Positions 1-9,913 of a stretch of DNA of 64,000 nt are shown here, in pieces (within the stretch, counting starts at the first letter, position 1; each line of letters begins with the position of its first letter). This DNA comes from Irpex lacteus (lineage: Eukaryota > Basidiomycota > Agaricomycetes > Polyporales > Irpicaceae). The notes under the pieces are model-generated. The model did not search any database. It had not been told where the DNA came from and saw only the letters and a list, made by a program, of their open reading frames with translations. The DNA lies in NCBI GenBank assembly GCA_001986395.2, contig MQVO02000006.1:1768337-1832336 (forward strand), given 5' to 3'. The position numbers were made by a program, and so were the translations under genes.

Positions 1-385
1 ACTACATGCTTGAGATGCTTACAAAGTGCCTATAACACTTTGAAGCGGAGTTTGAAATTTTAGGTCGTCATCCGAAGCCATCCAGCTCATAACTTCCTCA
101 AATCTCCACCTTTTGATGTGAAAGTTGGATCATTTGAAAGGTCTTCTCAAGGGCTATAATCTGATGTAGTTTTTGTGTAGATTGAATGTGTGATGACTTC
201 TACAAAAATCGAACACTGTTTGACATCAAAAAAGCGCCCAACTACAAGCAAATGCTAATGAATTTGTTACCCACTGTATTGGCAGAATTAGACGTTGAGC
301 AGCCACTTGCGTCACATGCCGCAGTTGTCCAAAGTGCTAGGTTGCACTGGAACGATTCTTCTTTGTACCTCAGGAATCGTGAATT
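1..385 (+). repeat. Repeat block B, copy 1
   Basis: About 385 bp that recur at 7395-7784 (+), 8787-9180 (-) and, cut short, at 14060-14150 (+). A diverged copy is at about 2590-2955. Every complete copy ends in the same 3' sequence, running from a conserved GCAGTTGTCCAAAG core to the terminal CTCAGGAATCGTGA. The sequence after this end differs between copies, so it behaves as one terminus of a mobile element. A 69-codon open frame inside it is not conserved as protein and is not a gene. Confidence 0.75.
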
Positions 386-532
386 TTGTTTATGATATTG
401 CTTTGTCGAATTCAATACCTTTCATAGCAACAAAAATAATTTTGTGATGAATAATTGATGATATATACTAGTAGATTTCAGTAGCTTCAGGAATCGTGAT
501 TTGCCGCTTGCCAACCTTGCTAACCACATGTA

Positions 533-875
533 CAAGCCTTTCTTGGCTTTGCAAACTTCTATCGGCAATTCATACAGGATTTTGCTGAGCATGTCAAATT
601 CCTCACGATGCTCACACGGAATAATCAACCTTGGACCTGGAAAGATGCCCAGGAACAAGCTTTCCAAGGCCTGAAAAAGGCATTCACATTAGCACCTATC
701 CTACGAATGCCAGATTAAAAAAACCCTTTCCAATTAGAAACAGATGCAAGTGACATTGCAACCGGAGCCGTACTATCTCAACTGGGCCCAAAAGACAATT
801 TGTGGCACCCAGTAGCTTTCTATTCCAAATTACTCAACGTTCATGAACGTAACTACGAGATTTATGACAAGGAAT
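533..875 (+). pseudogene. Ty3/gypsy retrotransposon fragment: RT thumb and RNase H start
   Basis: Reading + strand, the translation has the gypsy reverse-transcriptase thumb motif FLGFANFYRQF, then a PWTWKDAQEQAF segment. The RNase H start follows with FQLETDASD and a GAVLSQL motif and, further on, [13 protein letters not shown] stop codon (TAA) interrupts the RT/RNase H hinge near 716. The fragment begins directly after one repeat junction (TA at 531-532) and ends at another (TA at 876-877). The same reading resumes at 2956. It is a dead, interrupted retroelement of a fungal genome. Confidence 0.85.
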
Positions 876-2955
876 TACTTGTGGAAGTAAGGCCATCAAG
901 TGGCAGGTAACGATTCCTGAGATTTTTAATAAGTTTCAAGAACAGAAAAACACCTTCTACATCAATATATATAACTCTAACGGATTTAAAGTCACTTACA
1001 AAGCTGGCGTAAATTGAAGCAGGAATGAGTGTGAAGTATTATTTCAAAGAGGAATAGTTGGGCATAACAAAGGAACCATATAAAAGTCTTGATAGTTACT
1101 TAAGCCATTTGTGCCACATTTGACTACTGATTTAATTAGCTTGAATTCAAAATTCTGCAGAGGAATAAACTCAACACCTTTAGATGCTAGTATAAGGATT
1201 GATATTTTGAACCATGATATCATGTTTCAGAAAGCGTATACAATAAACAGCCTATACTTAATGAATGGTGAACTATGACTAAATTCTGAGTATAAATTTA
1301 GAATCCTAGGAGAAATTTGGTCCAGAAAACATATACTTGTGGTTTTCATCAAAAAATACTGATGTCATGTGATCTGAATCAAAGTGTACAAAATGTCAAA
1401 ATAAGCGCCCAAATAATCTACTAATCCTATTGCCTTTTTCGGCAACTCTTATGTATCAGTACACTACGAGCTAATTTTTTGATGTGATTGAATCCAAACA
1501 TTGATAACAATTTTAAACATATATTAGATATGGTATAAAAGCAGTTGCACACATTTTGTGCCCTACTTTCCATATTATTCTTATGTACATAAGTAATTTT
1601 ATGTACCCTAATGACACATTCAAACTTATGTTACATTTCATTTAATCATACTTCAGATCATGTCCAATGTGTTTCAATTTTCATGTTTCAACTTTTTGTA
1701 TATTGACTTTTCTTACTCTCATTACAAACATAATTGATACTATTTACTTTAATAAGACTTCAGAACTTACTTTAAGGATCATTCAAATAAAGGTACTTTT
1801 TGTATTTTGAAGTTCTAGTTAACAAACTTTTGTTACAGTTATTATATACATAAGTAGTATTGTTACCTTTCTTACTAGAGTAAACAACAATACTTACTGC
1901 CATAATATCTTCTATACATGACTGTAGTCACCAGAAAGTGATGCGACAACTGGCTCCACAAAGTCTATTTTTATTCTCCAACTACTGGCAGTTTTATTTG
2001 AATTGATGTCATTTTCACTCCTTTTCCCATTTTAGGAAGTCCCTTTGATGGCATCAATCCCATCACTATTGATGGCAATGCTAGTCTGACATAACACTGA
2101 CAAAAACTCCATGAATTACACTCACGATATGCAGAAAACAAAGTGCAGCCAATCTGCACTGGTTTTTGAGCTATGTAATTATGCTTATGTGGAAATTCAG
2201 GTAAGCAGTCTTAGCTCAGATTTATAAGCTCTTGGTGTCATTTCATGACATTTCCCTCATATCTCCATGAGTTTTTATCCAATCTGCACGATTCTTATAT
2301 CAAACGAAAGCTACCATTTGTGGGCATCTTTTAATGGCATCATCACTGCACACGATCAAAGCAAATAGAGCGTCAAACATATATCTCTACTATGACAATA
2401 AAAATTATATTATCAGTAGCTTTCTACAGCAACAAAAAATAACTACAAGACAATTGATGAGCCAATGTATTATTTCTGCAACTTCAAATTATTTTTGAGC
2501 ATCATACCAATCAAATTGAGCAAATTAAGAAAATGACTCAAAGAGGAATCGAACTCACAACCTTTTGAACTTGAGTCTCATGCGTTCACTTTTGTCCATT
2601 TCCACATGTCTGAAGCCAGAGTTTGTCTGAGTTTGAAAACTCAGGTCGTCTGATACTATCCAGTTCATATATACTTCAATTTTACTCCAAATCTTATGAT
2701 AGCGGTGTCAAACGAAAGCTCTTGTTTTCAGCTATCTATCCATATACACATTATATATCTTTATCTGAAGCAGTCATACATGAGAGTCCAAATATATATC
2801 TCACCTACAAAGCGCCCACATACAAGTTTTCCTTACGCTGTAGCAGAAGCAGTAACAAGCAGAACTCCCACAGTTTGGCAACGAAATCCGTCACTTACAA
2901 GCGCCGTAAATGTACCACCCCGGATTGAGATGATTCTTCTTCGTTTCACTCAGGA
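876..2955 (+). mobile_element. 2.1 kb insertion inside the gypsy RNase H region
   Basis: The insertion interrupts the gypsy RNase H reading between KELL and the VLEEYSQHLEGH part of the same domain. Its left end carries a diverged copy of the junction shared by four other sites in this window (TACTTGTGG, then GGCAG and ACGATTCCTGAG). Its right end is a diverged block B end with CTCAGGAATCAT. No transposase is recognisable, so it is either a non-autonomous element or an eroded one. The interior is AT-rich with degenerate GTTAC/GTAAC motifs like those of the tandem units further right. Confidence 0.65.
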
Positions 2956-3601
2956 ATCATAATTAGGCATTGTACGCGTGCTAGAGGAATACAGTCAACA
3001 TCTGGAAGGACATCCAATTCCAATTGAAACACACTTGGATCACAAGAACTTGACATTCTTTAAAGTACCGCAGAAGCTGACTAGGAGACAAGCCAGGTGG
3101 TCGCTATATCTGATGCAATTCAATTTTGTGCCCAAGCACACACCGAGAAAGAAGATGTTTGTTTCTGATCCTCTGTCCAGAAGGCCAGATCATGAGGAGG
3201 GGGTGAATCTCGATAATGCAGACCAAGTTCTGTTAAAACTGGAATTTTTTGCCATTTCTGGTATCGAGCCTTCACACAACACTTCTATCAATGACAATAA
3301 TATCCTAAGAGAGGTTAAGGAAGCCATTCTGAATAACCAAGTAATCAAGAATTGTCAGGCTCTGTTAAAATCTAAATGTTGAAAGTTTGGAAAAGCTCTT
3401 GAACAATGAAACTACAAGAATAGATTATTGCTACACCATGGAAAAGTGTACATATCCAAGTCCCCAAAAGAAAACTTATGTTGCCAAACCATTCAGATAC
3501 ATTACGGTCTACCATAAGCTGGACATTCAGGAAGGTGGAAAACCACTGAACTAGTGTTTAGAAACTGTTGGTGGCCAGACATGAACACCGATGTCAAGAA
3601 A
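2956..3601 (+). pseudogene. Ty3/gypsy fragment: RNase H end and integrase zinc region
   Basis: The open frame at 2978-3382 reads as the second half of a gypsy RNase H domain, with THLDHKNLTFF, ARWSLYLMQFNF and SDPLSRRPDHEEG. After its stop, the frames carry the integrase H2C2 zinc-binding region, visible as AGHSGRWKTTELVFRNCWWP followed by NTDVKKYL. The reading breaks off at TACTTGTGG (3602 onward), the repeated insertion junction. Several stops lie between the two parts, so it is a pseudogene. It continues the fragment at 533-875. Confidence 0.85.
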
Positions 3602-4486
3602 TACTTGTGGTTAGCAAGGCCGGCAAGCAGCAAATCACGATTTCTGATGCTACTGAGATATACTAATATATATAATAAGTCATGATGATCATATGAGTTG
3701 TTATTTATCATACATACTTGCTCTAAATTAAACATAACACATTAACATTAGAAATTAGTCACATTTTTGTTGCTGTAAAAGGTATTTGATTCGACAAAGC
3801 AATATTATGAATAAGATAAAGTTTAACTCATACTTATATCACTATGTAATACAAAGCAAAGTTCACAGATTATTCAACCTGTACAACAGAACTAATATTT
3901 TCTTTATATCTTTTGAACCAGAGAAGATATTGAATTTTTCAGATCATATTCAGAACTCTAGTTAAAATACGATCCCAGCAAGGTATGTATTGATTTTGAC
4001 ATCAAAATACAATGATGTCATATTATGTTATTTACTTGTGGTTAGCAAGGCCGGCAAGCGGCAGATCACGATTCCTGAGGCTACTGAGATGCGCCAATAT
4101 ATATAATAAGTTACAGTGATCATATGTGTTGTTATCTATCAGATAGACATTTAAAAACACTATTTTGAAACAAGACACACTTGATCTAAATACAATAGTA
4201 TACATTAACATTAGAAATTAGTCGAGATCATATTCAGAAGGTACGTATTGATTTTGACATCAAAATACATTGATGTCATGTTATGCTATTCGAAAGAAGT
4301 AAAATATTTAAATAAGCACACAAGAAGAATAGGAAATGAGTGAATTGCCTTTTTAGGCAATATAATAATGTATATTAGCTATAACAATCATTCAAGCAAT
4401 AGAAAACTATCAATATGAAAGTGTTTCTTATTTGCAGCAAGTCAAAGTTTGTTACTCTAGTTACACAGTTATTTTAGTGTTTTATT
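3602..4486 (+). repeat. Two insertion junctions and intervening repeat
   Basis: The junction sequence beginning TACTTGTGGTTAGCAAGG and reaching ATCACGATTCCTGA occurs at 3602 and again at 4033, followed in both by GCTACTGAG and an AATATATATAATAAG tract. About 430 bp separate the two starts, and the sequence after each is similar, so this is probably one element duplicated in tandem or inserted into itself. No gene is seen. Confidence 0.6.
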
Positions 4487-6520
4487 TGAAATTTGAGTAA
4501 GCAAAGTTTTCTTACTTTTGTTATTGCAGTAAGTAAACTCTGTTACCACTGTAATGTCTTTCAAAACACTCCAGATATTACTGAAAATATTTAAACTCCC
4601 AACTTTTACGCACACTTTCTTCATATCTTTTGAAATACTCTGCCTATGAAAATTCTGAGGTCAAATTCAGAATCCTGGGGAAAATCCAGTCCAGATGACA
4701 TATATATCCATTTTACATCAAAATATATTGATGTCATGTGATCTGCATCAAAAACGGGCCAATTGTCAAAATAAGCGTCCATAAACGCAAACAACACATT
4801 GTGTTACCCCTTTAGGCCATTTAGTAATCCAATCTACTCTTGATATTCTATGAACTGATGCAATTTTTCAATTTTTCATTGTTACTGTTGTTACTGAAGT
4901 AAGTAAACTTAATAACCTCTCGGTTACTCCTATTCATCTCATATACACTCATATTTGCACAGTAAACACGTTCACTCACTTATCAAGCACCTACCAGTTA
5001 CGTCATCAAGTTTCTTTACTTACTAGCATAGAGCCTATACAATGTATAGTAAGAACCACATGTTACATGTCGCAGTTGTCCAAAGCACTATCACGCACTG
5101 AAACAATTTTTCTCCGTACCTCAGGGATTGTGAACAATCAAGTAATTCTAATCAACACATTGACACAATTATTATGATGCTTTATTCATCAAAGTTTTTG
5201 AATTTTGAAATATGAGTAAGCAAAGTTTTCTTACTTTTGTTATTGCAGTAAGTAACCTCTATTACCACTGTAATGTCTCTCAAAACACTCCAGATATTAA
5301 TGAAAGTGTTCAAACTTCTCACTTTTTGTGAAGATTTTCTTCATATCTTTTAAAATACTCAGCCTATCAAAATTCTGAGCTCAAATTCGGAATCCTGGGG
5401 AAAATTCGATCCAGATGACATATATATCCATTTTACATCAAAATATATTGATGTCATGTGATCTGCATCAAAAACAGGCCAATCGTCAAAATAAGCGCCC
5501 ATAAACGCAAACGTCACACTGTGTTACTTCTTTAGGCCATTTAGTAATAACTATCCAATCTACTCTTGATGTGCTATGAACTGATGCAATTTTTTTTTCA
5601 TTTTTCAACTATCAGTAAGTATCAGGTTTGTTACTTGTGTTACTGACATAAGTAAACTTACTTACCTCTTGCCTATTTCTATTCATCTCATATATACTCA
5701 TATGTACACAGTAAACACATTAACTCACTTATCAAGCACCTACCAGTTACGTCATCAAGTTTCTTTACTTATTGGCATAGAGCCTATACAATGTATAGTA
5801 AGAACCACTCACGTTACATGTCGCAGTTGTTCAAAGCACTATCACGCACTGGAACAATTCTTCTTTGTACCTCAGGAATCGTAAACAATCAAGTAATTCT
5901 AATCAACACATTGACACAATTATTAGTGTTTTAGTCATCAAAGTTTTCTTACTACTGTTATTACAGTAAGTAACTTTTGTTACTACTGTAATGTCTTTCA
6001 ATACAATCTAGATATTAATGAAAGTGTTCAAACTTCTCAGTTTTTGTGATGATTTTCTTCATATTGTTTGAAATATTTGTCCGATCAAAATTCTGAGCTC
6101 GAATTCAGAATCCTGGAGAAAATCCGGTCCAGATGACATATATATCCATTTTACATCAAAATATATTGATGTCATGTGATCTGCATCAAAAACAGGCCAA
6201 TTGTCAAAATAAGCGCCCATAAACGCAAACAACATGTTGTGTTACTCCTTTAGGCAATTTAGTAACACCTATCAAACCTACTCCTAATGTTCTATGAACC
6301 GATGCAATTTTTCAAGTATCAAACTATCAGTAAGTATAAAGTTTGTTACTGTTGTTCCTGAAGTAAGTAAACCTACTTACCACCTTGTTATCCCTATTCA
6401 TCTCATATATACCCATATTTACACAGTAAACACATCTACTTACTCATCAAGCACCTACCAGTTACGTCATCAAGTTTCTTTACTTACTGGCCCAGAGCCT
6501 ATACAAAGTATAGTAAGTAA
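4487..6520 (+). repeat. Tandem repeat of about 720 bp units
   Basis: Three successive copies of one unit start near 4487, 5205 and 5935, so spacing is about 718 and 730 bp. Landmarks in each are a TTATTGCAGTAAGTAA tract, a GTCTTTCAAAACACTCCAG tract (diverged in the third copy), a TTGATGTCATGTGATCTGCA tract, and clusters of GTTACT and AAGTAAG. The first two end in a degenerate block B terminus (about 5130 and 5880). A fourth copy lies at about 8260-8785 and an inverted one at about 10140-10680. Nothing in them codes for a recognisable protein. Confidence 0.75.
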
Positions 6521-6674
6521 GTCTTACCCATCCCTTACATACACTAATGAGTCTCCCGGCACTCATTCTTACACTAGAAAGCCCCCCAACACCCATTTTC
6601 AAATATATTTTCATGATTTAAATATTTTTATATCATAGGTTATGAATGTGCTGACACACTGCTAATGATGCCAT

Positions 6675-6714
6675 TTTGGAAACTGGCGCTGACCGGTCAG
6701 CGCCAGTTTCCAAA
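6675..6714. repeat. Perfect 40 bp palindrome
   Basis: The left half TTTGGAAACTGGCGCTGACC (6675-6694) is followed without spacer by its exact reverse complement (6695-6714). The half site resembles the terminal inverted repeats of the 1.8 kb element at 11535-13339 (AAAAGTTTGGAAAC followed by a GCGCC block), and the flanking repeat sequence is the same on both sides. It looks like that element reduced to its two ends. Confidence 0.85.
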
Positions 6715-6744
6715 TTCTCGTGATATCCTCTTACTAGGTGGACC

Positions 6745-6820
6745 GGGCTCTATTTGTGCATGTTTACTATGTTTCAAATATGGAAATCCAAAGGTCACCG
6801 GTTCCAATCCTGTAGGTGCC
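6745..6820 (+). other. tRNA-derived sequence, copy 1
   Basis: A 76 bp stretch with tRNA-like layout. It has a 5' GGGCTCT that pairs 5 of 7 with the 3' AGGTGCC, a possible anticodon stem CTATG/TATGG around a 7-nt loop, and a T-arm with loop TTCCAAT and 4 of 5 stem pairs. The internal promoter B box is close to consensus (GGTTCCAATCC against GGTTCGANTCC), while the A box is poor. Two other copies are at 9768-9843 (-) and 13421-13496 (+), always in the same repeat context. It is a tRNA-derived repeat head or tRNA pseudogene, not a functional tRNA. Confidence 0.6.
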
Positions 6821-7296
6821 ACTTTTGCATCCTTCTTTCAAGGCTGAAAGTGCATCAATAAAATTCGGAAAAATCAGAATATATTACGTCATACCCTCTG
6901 ATATATCATGATTCTTGTGCATTACATTTATAAACACATAAATAGGTAAAAACTTTGAATCATGCACACATTTGGTTAGGAGGAAAAGAGCAAAAAGTCA
7001 TATCTTGTTTTCTACCAAACATATCATCACAATTTCTCTCCCAGCTCGTCAATATACTCTATAGGGCCAGGATGCATGGCCCTGATCATTGTAATCAAAG
7101 TCTATTACTTGTTCTAGACTGGTTTGGTCGTATTTTTAGTTTCTCTCTGTGTACTTGTATCAAACTGTAGTCTAACCAGGACTGTTCTATTGACCTCATC
7201 AATTCTTGGACACCTACATACCTGCTGACATGTTGATAGCATTAAGTATATAGCCAGTGGGCTAATTTTGAATTTATATGTCATTCTCATCTTTTA

Positions 7297-7345
7297 AGGA
7301 ATCATGTCGGGAATCATGCCAGGAATCATGCCAGGAATCATGCCA
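7297..7345 (+). repeat. 12 bp minisatellite, four units
   Basis: Four head-to-tail units of GGAATCATGCCA; the first is GGAATCATGTCG. The equivalent place in the inverted copy (about 9255-9295) has two recognisable units plus a decayed one, and in the third copy (about 13968-13995) two. Unit number therefore differs between otherwise similar repeats. Confidence 0.7.
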
Positions 7346-7394
7346 CGCATGACACCATGTCATATAGTATGGGCTTACTTCAAACAGATGTACC

Positions 7395-7784
7395 GAGTGT
7401 AATACTACGTGCTTGAGATATTTACAAGGTGGCTATAAAATTTTGAAGCGGAGTTTGAAATCTCAGGTCATCATCCAAAGCCATCCAGCTCATAACTCTG
7501 TCAAATCTTCACCTTTTGGGATGAGAGTTGGACAGTTGGATAGGTCTTCTCAAGGGCTATAATCTGATGTGGTTTTTGTGTAGATTGAATGTGTGATGAC
7601 TCCTACAAAAATCGAAATCTGTTTGACATCAAAAAAGCGCCCAACTACAAGCAAATCCTAATGAATTTGTGACCCACTGTATTGGTACAATTAGACGCTG
7701 ACGGACCACTCGCGTTACATCTCGCAGTTGTCCAAAGTGCTAGGTCGCACTGGAACGATTCTTCTTCGTACCTCAGGAATCGTG
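7395..7784 (+). repeat. Repeat block B, copy 2
   Basis: This is the best-preserved + strand copy of the block at 1-385. It ends in CTCAGGAATCGTGA at 7771-7784. It is the right-hand part of the left arm of the large inverted repeat; the mirrored copy is at 8787-9180. Confidence 0.75.
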
Positions 7785-8008
7785 AAAAAGAAGCCGATTG
7801 TAAAAATAAGCGCTCAAAAAGGAGAAGAAATGAGAGAATTACCTTTTTAAGCAATCTAAAAATGTCTATTAGTTATAACAATCATTGAAGCAATATAAAA
7901 CTGTAAATGTGAAAGTGTTTTTCATTTGCAGCAAGTCAAAGTTTGTTACTCTAGTTACACAGTTGAGTAACCATCATCAACACCTTGACACAATTATTAT
8001 AGTGTTTT

Positions 8009-8239
8009 ATTAGAGTATTTTGGTTGTGCAATTTAAAACGTTTTCCGCCAAATATTTGAGCTCCACCAGCCGTTTCCCGAGCAGCACTTGGAGCACAAAT
8101 CTCTCGAATCTTTGGCTGCCCACCAATCATAAAGGCAGATAGGTAGCGAGCCTCAGCCGTTGGCGCAACAACGGGGAAATCCGAAGACTCCAACAATTTA
8201 GAAAAAATCATTTTAAACACCCAACCAAAATACTCTATT
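8009..8239. mobile_element. 225 bp MITE-like insertion
   Basis: A 225 bp segment (8012-8236) bounded by perfect 15 bp inverted repeats AGAGTATTTTGGTTG and CAACCAAAATACTCT, with weaker pairing for about another 13 bp. ATT flanks it on both sides (8009-8011 and 8237-8239), and related copies of the host repeat (for example near 5195) have an uninterrupted TTTATTCATCAA here. This fits insertion with a 3 bp target duplication, as in PIF/Harbinger-type non-autonomous elements. The interior is GC-richer than its surroundings and has no stop codon in one minus-strand frame. Confidence 0.75.
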
Positions 8240-8786
8240 CATCAATATTTTTGAATTTTGATCTTTGAGTAAGCAAACTTTTTTTACTTTTGTTATTGCA
8301 GTAAGTAACTTTTATTACCACTGTAATGTCTCTCAAAACACTTCAGACATTAATAAAAGTGTTCAAACTTCTCACTTTTTATGAAGATTTTCTTCATATT
8401 CTTTGCAATACTCTGCCTATCAAAATTCTGAGAGCATTCTGGCAAAAACTTGGTCCAGATGACATATATATATCCATTTGACATCAAAAATGGGTCAATT
8501 GTTAAAACAAGCACCCATAAACGCAAAGAACACACTGTGTTACTCCTTTAGGCAATTTAGTAACACCTATAAACCTACTCTTAATATTCTATAAACTGAT
8601 GCAATTTTTCAATTTTTCAACTATCAATAAGTATAAAGTTTGTTACTGTTGTTACTGAAGTAAGCGAACTTACTTACCATGGTGTTACTCCTGCTCACCT
8701 CGTATATACTCATATTTACACAGCAAACACATCTACTTACTCATAAAGCACTTAACAGTTATGTTATCAAATTCCTTCACTTACTG

Positions 8787-9180
8787 GTTCACGATTCCTG
8801 AGGTACGAAGAAGAATCGTTCCAGTGCGACCTAGCACTTTGGACAACTGCGAGATGTAACGCGAGTGGTCCGTCAGCGTCTAATTGTACCAATACAGTGG
8901 GTAACAAATTCATTAGCTTTTGCATGTAGTTGGGCGCTTTTTTGATGTCAAACATTTTTCGATTTTTGCAGCAGCCATCACACAATCAATCTACACGAAA
9001 ACTACATCAGATTATAGTCCTAGAGAAGGTCTTTCCAACTATCCAACTGTCATCCCAAAAAGTGAAGATTTGAGGAAGTTATGAGCTGGATGGCTTTGGA
9101 TGACGACCTGAAATTTCAAACTCGGCTTCAAAGTGTTATAGGCAATTTGTAAGCATCTCAAGCACGTAGTATTACATACT
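8787..9180 (-). repeat. Repeat block B, copy 3 (inverted)
   Basis: The reverse complement of the block at 7395-7784 with few differences. It starts with TCACGATTCCTGAGG and ends near the conserved GCTTGAGATG-type tract. It opens the right arm of the large inverted repeat. Confidence 0.75.
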
Positions 9181-9767
9181 GTACATGTATTTGAAGTAAG
9201 CCCATACTATAAGACCATACTATAAGACGTAGTATTGGACATGGTGTCATGCGTGGCATAATGCATGGCATGATTCCTGACATGATTCCTTGAAAGACGA
9301 GAATGACATATGAATTCAAAATTAGCCCACTGGCTATATACTTAATGCTCTAAACATGTCAGCAGGTATGTAGGTGTCCAAGAATTGATGAGATCAATAG
9401 AACAATTCTGGTTAAACTACTGTTTGATACAAGTACACGGAGAAAAACTGAAAATATGACCGAACCAGTTTAGAACAAGTAATAGGCTTTGATTACAATG
9501 ATCAGAGCCATATATCCTGGCCCTATGGAGTATACCAATAAGCTGGAAAAGAAATTGTGATGATATGTTTGGCAGCAAACAAGATATGACTTTTTTCCCT
9601 CTTACCCCTGACCAAATAAGTGTATAATTCGAGGTTGGTACCTATTTATGGCCTCATATATGTAACTCATGAGCATCATAGTATATCAGAGGGCATGACG
9701 TAATATATTCTGATTTTTCCGAATTTTATTGATCCACTTTCAGTCTTGAAAGAAAGATGCAAAAAGT

Positions 9768-9843
9768 GGCACCCACAGGATTGGAACCAGTGACCTTTGG
9801 ATTTCCATACTTGAAACATAGTAAACATGCACAAATAGAGCCC
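9768..9843 (-). other. tRNA-derived sequence, copy 2
   Basis: The minus-strand copy of the tRNA-like segment at 6745-6820, with the same B-box core (GGTTCCAATCC), the same CTATG stem and a 3' GGTGCCA. It differs by only a few bases. It sits next to the imperfect palindrome at 9874-9913, as copy 1 sits next to the perfect one. Confidence 0.6.
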
Positions 9844-9873
9844 GGCCCACCTACTAAGAGGATATCACGAGAA

Positions 9874-9913
9874 TTTGGAAACTGGCGCTGACCGGACAGC
9901 ACCAGTTTCCAAA
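9874..9913. repeat. Imperfect 40 bp palindrome
   Basis: The inverted-arm equivalent of the palindrome at 6675-6714. The left half is identical (TTTGGAAACTGGCGCTGACC). The right half is GGACAGCACCAGTTTCCAAA, with two mismatches to perfect symmetry. Confidence 0.8.

Noticed and set aside
4487..6520. CRISPR-like array, because of regular repeats
   Set aside because: Units are about 720 bp and diverged, in a eukaryotic genome; no short repeat-spacer pattern exists.
6745..6820. Selenocysteine-type tRNA, because the putative anticodon loop can be read as UCA
   Set aside because: The stems are imperfect, there is no long variable arm, and fungi of this group are not expected to have selenocysteine machinery.
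7951..8220. 89-codon minus-strand gene
   Set aside because: The frame runs across the end of the MITE-like insertion into host repeat, so it is not an intact gene; only the interior is of interest.
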